Shown one piece after another: positions 31,201 through 42,534 of a stretch of 64,000 bases of DNA. The notes beneath the pieces were generated by a model that did not search any database, was not told the DNA's origin, and saw only the letters and a list, made by a program, of their open reading frames with translations. Origin of the DNA: Excoecaria cochinchinensis. Its lineage: Eukaryota > Streptophyta > Magnoliopsida > Malpighiales > Euphorbiaceae. The DNA lies in assembly GCA_947683425.1 (NCBI GenBank), contig CANTUQ010000020.1, forward strand, positions 1,116,001-1,180,000, in the 5' to 3' direction. Numbering within the stretch: the first letter of the stretch is position 1; every line of letters begins with the position of its first letter. Both the position numbers and the translations under genes were made by a program.

Positions 31201-33880
31201 TGTAACACCCTCATATCCCCGATAAGGAATATCGGGGCGTCACGCGGCACATACGTATACACATATACATATACCATTGCGGAAACATTAATATTGAAAG
31301 ATAAGAATAAAATGGGCCAAATAAAAAGAGCTCTTATAACATATATATAAACTGTACATAATACAAAAGATTTATACTTGTTACATATTCATTTTCGGTA
31401 TACATATGTATAACAGTTAACTTTTACATGTCAACTATACTATACTTCCTATGTACATAATGATGTTACTCAAAATGTAAGAAACTCTATTACTATCTTA
31501 TGCAAAAAGATGTAACAAAAGCTCCTAGTGGCCTTGACCTGCAGATGCACGCTCTCACTGTTCCGAACCTGTACGTACACGGAAATAAACATCCATGCTA
31601 AGCGATAACGCTTAGTGGGGATGAAAATAATACAAAGAACTTCTTTCCGAAGTCACACATAGATCACACATTTCATATAACACAATCAAATATCTCATGC
31701 ATATAACTTTCACACACTTATACAGGGCATATAATCAAATATAGCAATCACCATGTATTCACATATATATAATCATGTACTTCTATATAGAATATTCATG
31801 TATTTAAAGATTACTCTCACGTGCTGTGTCATTTATTCAGAGCAATATTTTTCATCATCTCAAGTTCACTACACAACATTAATAAGCCTGAATTCCTTTC
31901 ATGGTAGATACGGGTAACTCTGGATACTGTTTACAGTATCTTACATGTGGAGAATTAACTCAAACTCTATGGAATACACGAGGTATTCCGAACTCTAAGC
32001 ACAATTAAGGCGAACTCTAGCAGCTGCACTCTAGCCCTTCATAAGCATGCTTATCTATCCACTATAACGGTAATCAGGCTCAATAACAACTCATCAACTA
32101 TAATTCAAGTGCGCTCATCAATTTTAGAGGCATTTAATTCACATATAGTCTTTATTAATCATGTTCAACAATTAAAAGCATATAACATTCAAATTTCATT
32201 ACATATACATATACATCATGCAAAGCAAGACAAAAGGAAACACTCTTTAAAACAAGTGGAGCAGGGCGAGAAGGGGTTCTCTGTCGCGATCGCGCTCGCG
32301 ACAGAAGACAGATTGCATAAGGGTCCTATACTCTATACCAAATGCATTATATAACAATTCATATCACATGTCATCTCATGGTCAACGCTAAATCTTGTGC
32401 TGTAGCATTGGTTACATAGATAACTAATCCTATTTTCATTTGATAACCCTAAACATGTAGGCTATAAATCACGGAAACATTCCGGGATAATACGGGTTGA
32501 TTCCGGGGAGTAAAACATCAAAAAAATATACAATTTAGTTGAGGGGAAAGGTTTGGGGTTGACCCATACCAACTATGAGCTCATAATGAAGGAGAAAAAG
32601 CTTAAAATTAGTTGTTCTGTCGCGAGGTCGCGACATGTGTCGCGCTCGTGACAGAGACTCGCCTCTGGTGCCTCACGGCACTGCTTTTTACCCTAAATTT
32701 GAATAGCAAAAACCACCATCTAGACCACCTTTTTAGGAAATGTGGTCTGCATAATAATTGTTTCGTAGGATGTTATCTTTCCAATGGAACAACTTTTAGG
32801 TCATTTGGACATCTACAACTTAAGATATGACCTAAATAACCTATACTATTCCAGTGAACCCTCTAAAACAGGGTCATCTACGTTTTAACTACTTTTTGGG
32901 ATACATATTTCAAGAATTAGCTAAAGAATCCTCTCAGACATTTTTAGCTACCGATCTTAGGTTTCAGATGAAATTTGAATCAACTCAATTGAAGCCTTGT
33001 AACTCTACTTATGTCAAATACAATACACAGAGGTCTGATAACATTTTGAACAGAATTCACCCACAAACACACTTTACACATGAAAGTTGTATGTAGACCA
33101 TTTAACACACATATAATCACAACATATCCATATACATACACCAATAAAACACTTGTAAGCAATCAAAATGAACAAATCAAGATCGCACGCGATCCCTACC
33201 TCTAGGACGTTGAACCTCGCTCTCTACTCGGCTCTGACCTTCTCTTTGCCTTTATTGGGCCTCTTGTCCACAGCTTCTATACACAGACCATTCAACACAC
33301 CAAAGTTACTCTTCTCTCTTACTTCAAATCAAAAACAGAAATAAGATAAAAGAAGAAGACCAATACTAACTAAAGAGCATTACTTACCTTCGTAGGATAC
33401 CTAATCAAGCTCTATTAGCCCCTCTTAAAGCCAAACCAAATGAATCACTCAAAACAGTGTAAAGAAGAAGAAGAAGGAACGAAAGAAAGAGCAGAATAAT
33501 GGACAAGAAAGAAAACTCACGTGAAAGAAGAAGAAAGAAACAACTAAGTCCAAGTCAATCCAACAATTAACTATGGTCATAAATGCCATCTACCACTTAA
33601 ATGCATATTCATCTTCTTTTCCTTTTTAATAAATCCTAATCTCCTTTAACTTAATAGAATACTAATTAAGCTCTTGCCACATGTCACCTCCCTACACTGC
33701 CATGTGTCGCTCTCCTATAAAGTTACAAATTAAAAAGGCCAATTTAAATACCCTATCACCGGAGTGGTTCTGTCGCGCCCGCGATGATTGTCGCGCTAGC
33801 GACAGGACTCACCCACACAACACTAATCTTTCTTGAACAAAAATTCTGTCATTCTTCTAGGGCTATTTCGGGGTATTACA
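31201..33880 (-). repeat. 3' LTR of element B
   Basis: 2680 bp, near-identical to 35265-37956. It carries the conserved hairpin CTAAGCGATAACGCTTAG at about 31599, the palindrome ATAAGCATGCTTAT at about 32043, and dyads at 32279-32303, 32615-32652 and 33766-33806. The first dyad has lost 13 bp relative to the other LTR. The open frames in it are not genes. Confidence 0.95.
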
Positions 33881-33895
33881 AATCTCTCCTCCTTA
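33881..33895 (-). other. Polypurine tract of element B
   Basis: The minus strand reads AAGGAGGAGAGATT directly before the 3' LTR. Element C has AGGAGGGAAGAGT in the same place. Confidence 0.78.
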
Positions 33896-33939
33896 AGAAA
33901 TTTCTTCCTCGAAATTTCCCCCGCTGCCGAACAACTAAT

Positions 33940-35145
33940 TCAAACTATATACTGTATAAAGTAATAACAGGACTTACCAGAAGTTCCGATCAATGCCTCC
34001 ACATCTTCAGCCGTCATGGCATATACACGTGGCTGATCTTCAGTAGGGAATGGCCTCTCAACTGTTTTCGATGGCGGTCTTTCAGTTCTACTTCATCCTC
34101 TTCCACTTCTAACATTTCCAGAAGCATTGCCTTTCTCTCTATTTACTTGTGATGCCATATTCTCTCTTGTTTTCGGGCACTGAGCAAGGAAATGCTCTGT
34201 ACTACCGCATCTAAAGCAAGCCCCTGTGAGCTTCCTACACTCACCCCAATGATGCCTTCAACAATGCTCACATTGTGGCACTGTACTTATTCTATTGCTA
34301 GGTGGCCTTGCACTTCCAACTGAAGTTGGCACTTATACCGATGCTTGCTCATCTTTTCCTCTTTTTACTGGTCTAGCTCCTCTACCAACTCCATCTTCTT
34401 CTCTTGGAAATCTTCTTTTCTGCTCTCTCTTTTGCTTTATCAACTCAGATTCCTCCATTTTCATCGCCGCCAACACTAATGGATAATAACCCACAGGTTA
34501 CAAAGCAACCATAGCGGCTAACGGTCCTCTTATGCTCTCTCTTAATCCGTCTTCAAATTGTCTACACCGAAAATCATCAGTTAACATTCCTTCCGGTACA
34601 TATTTACTCAAACGAGTAAACTCTTTTTCATACTCCCCCACCGTCATATTCCTTTGCTTGAAAGTCACAAATTCTTTCCATCTAGCATCTCTATATGCTT
34701 TGGTTACAAACTTGTCCTTAAACTCTAGAACAAAGAAATCCCAGGTTAACTCCGTGGGCCTTTTAGGATTCTGCAACACTAACTTCCACCAGTCATATGC
34801 TGCACCCTGCAGCAATGACACGGCGCAAGCTACTTTCTGGTTCTGAGGGCAACTGATCTCTTGTAAAATTCTTCCTGTCTTCTCAAGCCAGAATTATGCT
34901 ATCTCGGATTGATCCAGGGATGTTCCATGGAACTCTTCAGCTCCTCTCTTCCTTATCAAATCTGTTGGAGCTTTAGGAGCTGTCAATCTATCTAGGATCT
35001 GTACCAACCCATGCATCAACTCCGGGTTGTTCTGAACAACTCTTGCTCTTTCCTCTCTATCTTGTGCTTGTACATGTGGATCCACTCGAATAGGGTTCAC
35101 ACTACCCATGGTCTCTCCAACATTCTCACTCGGGTCAGACTCCAT
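33940..35145 (-). pseudogene. gag of element B (truncated at start of protease)
   Basis: The ATG at 35145 gives MESDPSENVGE. The capsid core lies at 34821-34498: LLQGAAYDWWKLVLQ, then FKDKFVTKAYRDARWKEFV, GEYEKEFTRLSKYVPE and FRCRQFEDGL. A complete CCHC zinc knuckle, CFRCGSTEHFLAQC, is near 34200. After it, RVYAMTAEDVEALIGTS corresponds to the start of the protease region in Tekay elements. The frame then ends at 33940, close to the polypurine tract. In-frame stops occur near 34893, 34255 and 34105. Everything from protease to integrase is deleted. Confidence 0.88.
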
Positions 35146-35247
35146 CTAACCCTACAAAATAGCATCTGCATTAGGCCACACTCTAAGACAACTCAAACAT
35201 ATACACTATACTCTATCTCTTATAATCCTGAACCTTTTTAACCTAGA

Positions 35248-35259
35248 GCTCTGATACCA
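35248..35259 (-). other. Primer binding site of element B
   Basis: The minus strand reads TGGTATCAGAGC, the classical plant site complementary to the 3' end of initiator Met-tRNA, six bases after the 5' LTR. Confidence 0.92.
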
Positions 35260-35264
35260 CTAAA

Positions 35265-37956
35265 TGTAATACCCCCATATCCACGGTAAGGAATATCGGG
35301 GCGTCACGCGGCACATACGTATACACATATACATATACCGTAGCGGAAACATTAATATTGAAAGATAAGAATAAAATGGGCCAAACAAAAAGAGCTCTTA
35401 TAACATATATATAAACTGTAAATAATACAAAAGCTTTATACTTGTTACATATTCATTTTCGGTATACATATGTATAACAGTTAACTTTTACATGTAAACT
35501 ATACTATACTTCCTATGTACATAATGATGTTACTCAAAATGTAAGAAACTCTATTACTATCTTATACAAAAAGATGTAATAAAAGCTCCTAGTGGCCTTG
35601 ACCTGCAAATGCACGCTCTCACTGTTCCGAACCTATACCTACACGGAAATAAACATCCATGATAAGCGATAACGCTTAGTGGGGATGAAAATAATACAAA
35701 GGACTTCTTTCCGAAGTCACACATAGATCACACATTTCATATAACACAATCAAATATCTCATGCATATAACTTTCACACACTTATACAGGGCATATAATC
35801 AAATATAGCAATCACCATGTATTCACATATATGTAATCATGTACTTCTATATAGAATATTCATGTATTTAAACATTAATCTCACGTGCTGTGTCATTTAT
35901 TCAGAGCAATATTTTTCATCATCTCAAGTTCACTACACAACATTAATAAGCCTGAATTCCTTTCATGGTGGATACGGGTAACTCTGGATACCGTTTACAG
36001 TATCTTACATGTGGAGAATTAACTCAAACTCTATGGAATACACGAGGTATTCCGAACTCTGGGCACAATTAAGGCGAACTCTAGCAGCTGCACTCTAGCC
36101 CTTCATAAGCATGCTTATCTATCCACTATAACGGTAATCAGGCTCAATAACAACTCATCAACTATAATTCAAGTGCACTCATCAACTTTAAAGGCATTTA
36201 ATTTACATACAGTCTTTATTAATCATGTTCAACAATTAAAAGCATATAACATTCAAATTTCATTACATATACATATACATCATGCAAAGCAAGACAAAAG
36301 GAAACACGCTTCAAAACAAGTGGAACAGGGCGAGAAGGGGTTCTCTGTCGCGATCGCGACAAGTGGTCGCGCTCGCGACAGAAGACAGATTGCATAAGGG
36401 TCCTATACTCTATACCAAATGCATTATATAACAATTCATATCACATGGCATCTCATGGTCAATGCTAACTCTTGTGCCGTAGCATTGGTTACATAGATAA
36501 ATAATCCTATAATCATTTGATAACCCTAAACATGTAGGGTATAAATCACGGAAACATTCCGGGATAATACGGGTTCATTCCGGGGAGTAAAACATCAAAA
36601 AAATATACAATTTAGTTGAGGGAAAAGGCGAGGGGTTGACCCATGCCAACTATGAGCTCAAAATGAAGGATAAAAAGCTTAAAATGAGTTATTTTGTCGT
36701 GAGGTCGCGACATGTGTCGCGCTCGCGACAGAGACTCGCCTCTGGTGCCTCACGACACTGCTTTTTACCCTAAATTTAATCGCAAAAACCACCATCTATA
36801 CCACCTTTTTAGGAAAAGTGGTCTTCATAACAATTGTTCCCTAGGATGTCATCTTTCTAATGGGATAATTTTGAGGTCATTTGGACGTCTACAACTTATG
36901 ATATGACCTAAATAACCTATGCTGTTCCAGTGAACCCGCCAGAACAGGGTCATCTACGTTTTAACTACTTTTTGGGATATGTATAGCCAGCATTAGCTCA
37001 AGAATCCTCTTAGACATTTTTCTCTATAGATCTTAGGTTTCAGATGAAATTTTAATCAACTCAATTGAAGCCTTGTAACTCTACTTATGTCAAATACAAT
37101 ACACAGAGGTCTGATAACATTCTGAACAGAATTCACCCACAAACACACTTTACACATGAAAGTTGTATGTAGACCATTTAACACACATATAATCACAACA
37201 TAAGCATATACATACACCAATAAAACACTTGTAAGCAATCAAAATGAACAAATCAAGATCGCACGCGATCCCTACCTCTAGGACATTGAACCTCGCTCTC
37301 TACTCGGCTCCGACCTTCTCTTTGCCTTTATTGGGCCTCTTGTCCACAGCTTCTATCCACAGACCATTCAACACACCAAAGTTACTCTTCTCTCTTACTT
37401 CAAATAAAAAACAGAAATAAGATAAAAGAAGAAGACCAATACTAACTAAAGAGCATTACTTACCTTCGTAGGATACCTAATCAAGCTCTATTAGCCCCTC
37501 TCAAAGCCAAACCAAATGAATCACTCAAAACAGTGTAAAGAAGAAGAAGAAGGAACGAAAGAAAGAGCATAATAATGGAAAAGAAAGAAAACTCACGTGA
37601 AAGAAGAAGAAAGAAACAGCTAAGTCCAAGTCAATCCATCAATTAACTATGGTCATAAATGCCATCTACCACTTAAATGCATATTCATCTTCTTTTCCTT
37701 TTTAATAAATCCTAATCTCCTTTAACTTAATAGAATACTAATTAAGCTCTTGCCACATGTCACCTCCCTACACTGCCATGTGTCGCTCTCCTATAAAGTT
37801 ACAAATTAAAAAGGCCAATTTAAATACCCTATCACCGGAGTGGTTCTGTCGCGCCCGCGACGATTGTCGCGCTCGCGACAGGACTCGCACATACAACACT
37901 AATCTTTCTTGAACAAAAATTCTATCATTCTTCTAGGGCTATTTCGGGGTGTTACA
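35265..37956 (-). repeat. 5' LTR of element B
   Basis: 2692 bp, the partner of 31201-33880. It carries dyads at 36342-36383, 36694-36733 and 37845-37882, the conserved hairpin near 35662 and ATAAGCATGCTTAT near 36107. The small number of differences between the two LTRs suggests a fairly recent insertion; I did not count them. Confidence 0.95.
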
Positions 37957-37961
37957 CTATT

Positions 37962-39526
37962 TCTTCTTTGTCTTCATCAGACCCTCACAAGTCAAGGTTC
38001 ATCATTCCCTCCTCCTCGGCTTCTCCGCCGCTCTCACTGCTAGACCAGCAATCAAGGGTCGCCACGACTGCTTTCTCCTCTCTATTCTCGGATCAATTAG
38101 CAGTAAAATTCTCGCTCCCATATAGATCTTGTAGCACGTACCACTCTGGCAAGCTAGATCCGATCATAAACACGGGTGGTGGTACGGCATTATAACCGGG
38201 CTTCTTCTCAGCTTCCCTCTTTTCAGGGTCAGAAATTTGCTTGCTATCAATCAAGTCATGGATAGTGTGCCGCAGGGCTTTGCACTTATCTGTGATATGG
38301 CATGAGTGCTGGTGAAACGCACAGAATTCATTGTCTTTGTGCCCATGCTTCCCCTGCGTCAAAGCAGGTCTAGGAGCTAAGGGCTGTAATTTTCCCTCCT
38401 TCATTAACCTTCTCAAGACCCAAGACAATGGTCTCCCCAAGTTCAAAAACTTCCTCTGGGTGGTTACCTCAGTAGCAAACACCTCACCTGTTCTTCTGGT
38501 GCTACAACTGGGACCTGCCGGCCTACTGGTTCCTTGATCGGGGTTAGCCCTTTTGCCAAAATTATCATTGTTAGCTTTCCTAGCCAAGAACTCTCCCTCT
38601 GCCTCGATGGCTATATCTTTGAGAGACTCCCAGTCCTTCAACCCCTTCATCTTCAACCCATCTTTCAAGTACGGGCTTGCGTTCTTGATGAATAAACGAA
38701 TCTGGTCCTGGGTGTCAGGCTTTCTCCGCATCTCCATTACTCGGTTCCGCCATTAGGTGAGATAATCATGGAAAGATTCTCCGGCCTTCTGCTGGAGCAG
38801 TTCAAGATCTTTTAGAGTCACCTCCATTCTGGTGTTGCAGTCATACTGCCTCAAAAACTCCTCAGTGAGCAGATCCCAATCTTCTTTAGTACGACGGTCG
38901 AGACCATGATACCAGTCGATGGCATGAGCGATCAGACTCAAGCAAAAGTATTCTACTTTCTACTTCTTAGACAACATGGTCCCTTTCATGACCAGAGAAT
39001 ATTGTTTCACATGAGCGGTTGGGTCAGAAGTTCCATCAAACATCGGCACGTCTGGCATCTTAAAGTTGTAAGGGATCGGGTCCTCTCCCTCCAATTCCTT
39101 ATCCTCTGGGTTCATCCCTTGACCCCTGCTCAACATACGGGCCATAGCTTCGAACCTCTCTTCCATCTTCTTTAAAATGAAGTCATCAGCCTGAGGTGCC
39201 TTCCCCCTCTCAGATGTAATGCTCATCCTATCATCTTCGATATATCTATCATCATCAATTCTCAGCACAAGCCTTCTTCTCTGCTCTTCCGAGGCTACTG
39301 ACCTTAACTCTACTGGCAGCGGCCTAACAGGCTCTTCTCGTCTTTCAACCCTTTCTCCCTCTGGCTTATTCTGTCTCACTGGTGGAGGAGGATTCCGTGG
39401 AGCATTCTGCTGTGCCAGGGCGGTCAACATATTCATCATTCTACCCTCGAATTCCTCAAATCGCCAGCCCACTTCTTCCACGATCATGGCCCTGGTGGCG
39501 TCATCCCCTCTAGGCGAGTTTGCCAT
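37962..39526 (-). pseudogene. gag of element M
   Basis: Capsid/nucleocapsid precursor. The ATG at 39526 gives MANSPRGDDATRAMIVEEVG. A Pro-rich part and a basic/acidic part follow, then MNPEDKELEGEDPIP and the capsid core: KMPDVPMFDGTSDPTAHVKQ, IDWYHGLDRRTKEDW, LRQYDCNTRM, LKDLELLQQKAGESFHDYL, ASPYLKDGLKMKGLKDWESL. The nucleocapsid-like CAFHQHSCHITDKCKALR is near 38315. Two single-codon stops (about 38957 and 38755) and another near 38093 lie in one continuous frame; I see no frameshift. A further stop comes just before the B insertion. It resembles the gag of copies E and R. Confidence 0.92.
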
Positions 39527-40329
39527 CTGAGATACAGTACCGCTAATTTCTGATAAGATTTCTGGTAGACCCTCTCTATCTGACAGCTCAGAAGCAGGAA
39601 CTCAGATCAGTCATCCTGTTGGTGATCTAGTCCACCTGGGCAGATCTATGATGGCTACAGGGATAAGACGTTAGGCATGATGCATGAAATGCAGGTATAA
39701 TGCATGGTCGTGATATGTGACATTCACAGAGCACAAGCAAGTAAGTAGGTCCTTCCACCCTTATTTCTCCCACACACGTGGTCGTGCAGTCTCTTTCCTA
39801 GGTGGGATTAGCCCAAGGGTCAACGAGGGACCCAATGGGCATGCATGGTGCGTGGTGAAAAAAACCGGCAGCATGACACTCCTATGCTAATGTACAAGCG
39901 GATGGATAATGATCATCACGTATTTGGACGTTCCATAAATTTCTATATGGCCCTACCGGAGCATGATAGCCTTTGGCTAGGTTACCAAGCGAGACATCTG
40001 GACTCACCCAATACATGAGGATCCATACAGCAAGCATGGAATTAGGGTTCATTTCACCTGGGGAAAATAACTACGGCCATTACATGAGCTTTGGGCAAGG
40101 GAGATATTTCTTTAAGGCTACCCAAGCATAATCCCTGCCGACAGGTCTAGCTCATCACGGGCATAGCGACCGATCGGGTCATCATTTTGATATACCATTG
40201 AGGTACGTGGCTTGGGCTGGTGATTATCCTTAACACTTCCCCAAATTGAGTGAAAATGAGGTCGTGCTTTAGGAACGTACCGGGGCTAAAAGAGGGAACA
40301 AACTAGCATATTCTAAGGCTCTAATGATA
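39527..40329 (-). other. 5'UTR of element M (truncated)
   Basis: Leader homologous to those of copies E, F and R. It is cut at 40329, about 100-150 bp short of the expected primer site, where copy P begins on the other strand. M therefore has no primer site or 5' LTR in this assembly. Confidence 0.8.
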
Positions 40330-40660
40330 AAGCCGAATTCTTTATACAACACTCGGCTTGGTTAGCGTCATCCTAGTAGTCAAGAAGAGCGAAAAAGTAC
40401 GAGCCATCGGGATTTGAACAAAGCTTATAAAAAAAAAGGAGAGAAACAAAAAAAAAAGAACAAAAGAAAAAGAACAAAAGGAAAGGAATAGGAAAAAGAA
40501 CAAAGGAAGAAAAGAAAAAAAAGAGAAAAATAAAATACAAAAATAAAAAAAAGAGAGAGAGAGAAGGAAAGCCATCCTGGGGGCAAGCTTTGTTCAAATC
40601 TCGTTGATCTACATAAGCCTATACCTTGCCATTCTTCTTGGCTACCAAAAAAGGACCAAA
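40330..40660. pseudogene. Inverted RT duplication around a polypurine tract, copy P
   Basis: 40370-40435 on the plus strand and 40585-40655 on the minus strand both encode the start of RT (DLNKA-type block). They face each other across about 135 bp of A/G-rich sequence (40435-40570). This is the same arrangement, inverted, as 5407-5700. The two copies agree up to aaaaggaccaaaag (about 40665) and then have different pol pieces. Confidence 0.8.
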
Positions 40661-41330
40661 AGACTAATTAAAAAATCGTCTAAGGGGTGTACTATACAAA
40701 TGGCAATTCGATGACATTCAATTAAGATGCGTGGATGAGAAAGGAGCTAAGAGGGTCATGGAAGAAATCCATCGTAGAATTTGTACAGGCTATATGAATG
40801 GTTTAATGCTAGCAGAAAAGATCAAGAGACAAGGATTGGGCTGAGAAATGACCCTTTTGAACTTCGAGGCTAGAGAGCCACCATCTCTACAAGAGTCACC
40901 TATTATTCCTCGACATATGGGGCAAAAGCAGTATGGCCAATAAATGTAAAGCTCAAATCTTTATGGACGGTCATGGAAGCCCAGATTTTGAAATCCGACA
41001 GGACGTAGCAACGGTAGTAGCAGTTAAGCAAGTCAGACAAGGACAGGTCATGAGATTACTTTCACAATTAGATCCATTAGAAAATACTCTGCTCGATCAT
41101 TCAGGAATGAAGTCAGAAAGCATCCGATGAAAGAGGGAGATTTAGTCTTCAAGCAAATAAGGCCAAATGTTCCAGATGAATGAGGTAAATTTAAGCCGAT
41201 GTGAGAAGGTCCTATTGCTCTTCAGAGATTATTATCCAAGAGAGTAGCAATGGACAACAATGAAGATAAATTCAATGAACCGTTCAATATTGAGAGACTA
41301 AAGAGGGTCCAAGGATAAGGACTAAAAAAT
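40661..41330 (+). pseudogene. Integrase remnants of copy P
   Basis: The first piece reads RGVLYKWQFDDIQLRCVDEK and EIHRRICTGYMNGLMLAEKI, which is the N-terminal part of integrase; M reads GVLYKRQSDGIQLRC there. The sequence then jumps to the C-terminal part, with MANKCKAQIFMDGHGSPDFE at 40933, like 4836-5033 of copy Q, and ends FNEPFNIERLKRVQG. The catalytic core is deleted. Confidence 0.78.
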
Positions 41331-42534
41331 CAAAAGAAGAGAATAAAAGCCCCGCGGGTCGAAACCGAAAAAGGCAGCCTTGGAAAAAATGGGGTCTCAT
41401 CAGGGTGAAAACCGAAAAAAGGTACCCTGGGCAAAAATTAGAGGGTTGAGAGAAAATGTTCAATTAAGAAAACCCGAGAGGGCTGATTTGATAACAGGAG
41501 TAGGATGCACCTAAGGTGTTACTCATTGAGATTGAATAAAACTAGTGTTTTTGTATCACATGTCTAGTCATGGTCATTCTTATTGCTATGTGGTGCATAG
41601 AGATAGAAATGCATGCCTAAGCTAGGCGTAAACATGCAATAAAACGGTTAAGAGAAACCTATTACAGGCATAAGGACATATGCTAGAGCAATTCTCAAGG
41701 GAGTAATAACAATTTTTTTTTGTGACAACTCCTCCTCGTACTCTTAAAAAAGAAAAAAAGAGGCCGTTAGATATGAAAACCATTAACTGGCTCTCTAAGC
41801 AAAAGTTAGGCCAAAGGGTAGGGTGAAAACCTAGAAACAGGCAGTCTAGTCTTAAAAAAAATGAATAAAAGCCACTAGAGTGGGTTGGGTCCATTCCAGG
41901 CAAAAATTAGGCACAGGGTTATGTGAAAATCCATAAAGGGATGCATTTCTCGCTAAGAAAAGCTAGTGTGAAAATCCATAAGGGACGCACTACCTTTAAA
42001 ACAATGACTATTAATGCCTGGAGCGATAAGGCGGCATTACTCCGAATGACTTTCCTTTAGGCAGAACTTGATTCAGAGTCCTGGGAGCAAAATCCTCATT
42101 GACCGGGGGGCAAAGATGCTCACGGGTCAGTTCTCTTTGAAAAGATTATGGAATAGAGTCCGTAAAGCCAAGACAATGCTTTTTTAGATCCTTGGGAGCA
42201 TCAGACAATGTGAGCAGCCGAGCAGTACCCTCAACGAATCCCTTAACCACCTGGGCTGTGGTCTATCCATTTTTTCATATCACATGCATCTCACGTGCAT
42301 TCAATCCTTTATGAGTATAGATATGCACACACAACTCTTGTACATTAATCCTTTGCTCATGTCTTGTGTATATAGCTTTATGTGTACATTTCACACACAT
42401 TAGGCGCACACAATCTTTTGTACATACTTTTGTGCCAATAACTTTACAGGGGAAAGGCCAAACCAAAGGACAACTTCGGCAAGATGAATTCAAGATAAAG
42501 CCCATGCAAGTCGAAATCATGTAAGCCCATGAAG
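41331..42534 (+). other. 3' region of copy P with accessory-gene relic
   Basis: Mirror of 3441-4660. Minus-strand 42020-42130 reads HLCPPVNEDFAPRTLN, a broken exon of the antisense accessory gene, next to the lost splice donor (about 42025) and the intron-like block 41870-42020. Otherwise non-coding. Confidence 0.6.

Larger units (their letters stand above)
31201..37956 (-). mobile_element. Element B: gag-only Tekay/Del-like LTR retrotransposon
   Basis: 6756 bp on the minus strand. LTRs are 31201-33880 (3' LTR, 2680 bp) and 35265-37956 (5' LTR, 2692 bp), with TGTAACACCC / GTGTTACA ends. The target duplication is ctatt at 31196-31200 and 37957-37961. The internal part is only about 1.38 kb: primer site, gag and polypurine tract, no pol. 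It must have moved with proteins from another element. It lies in the gag-protease region of M. LTR sequence and gag type point to the Tekay/Del chromovirus group. Confidence 0.95.
17390..40329 (-). mobile_element. Element M: large Tat/Ogre-like LTR retrotransposon
   Basis: The most complete element in the window. In sense order it has a 5'UTR (40329-39527), gag, protease, a G-patch-like region, RT, RNase H, second RNase H, integrase (ending 26428), an antisense accessory gene, a sense accessory gene, a 140-bp repeat array, a polypurine tract and a 3' LTR (20360 to about 17390). The 5' LTR has been replaced by copy P at 40330. Without the B and H insertions about 14.8 kb remain; with a 5' LTR it would have been roughly 16-18 kb, within the range of Ogre-like giants. 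Domain order and the double RNase H place it in the Tat lineage. Stops and active-site changes make it inactive. Confidence 0.85.
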
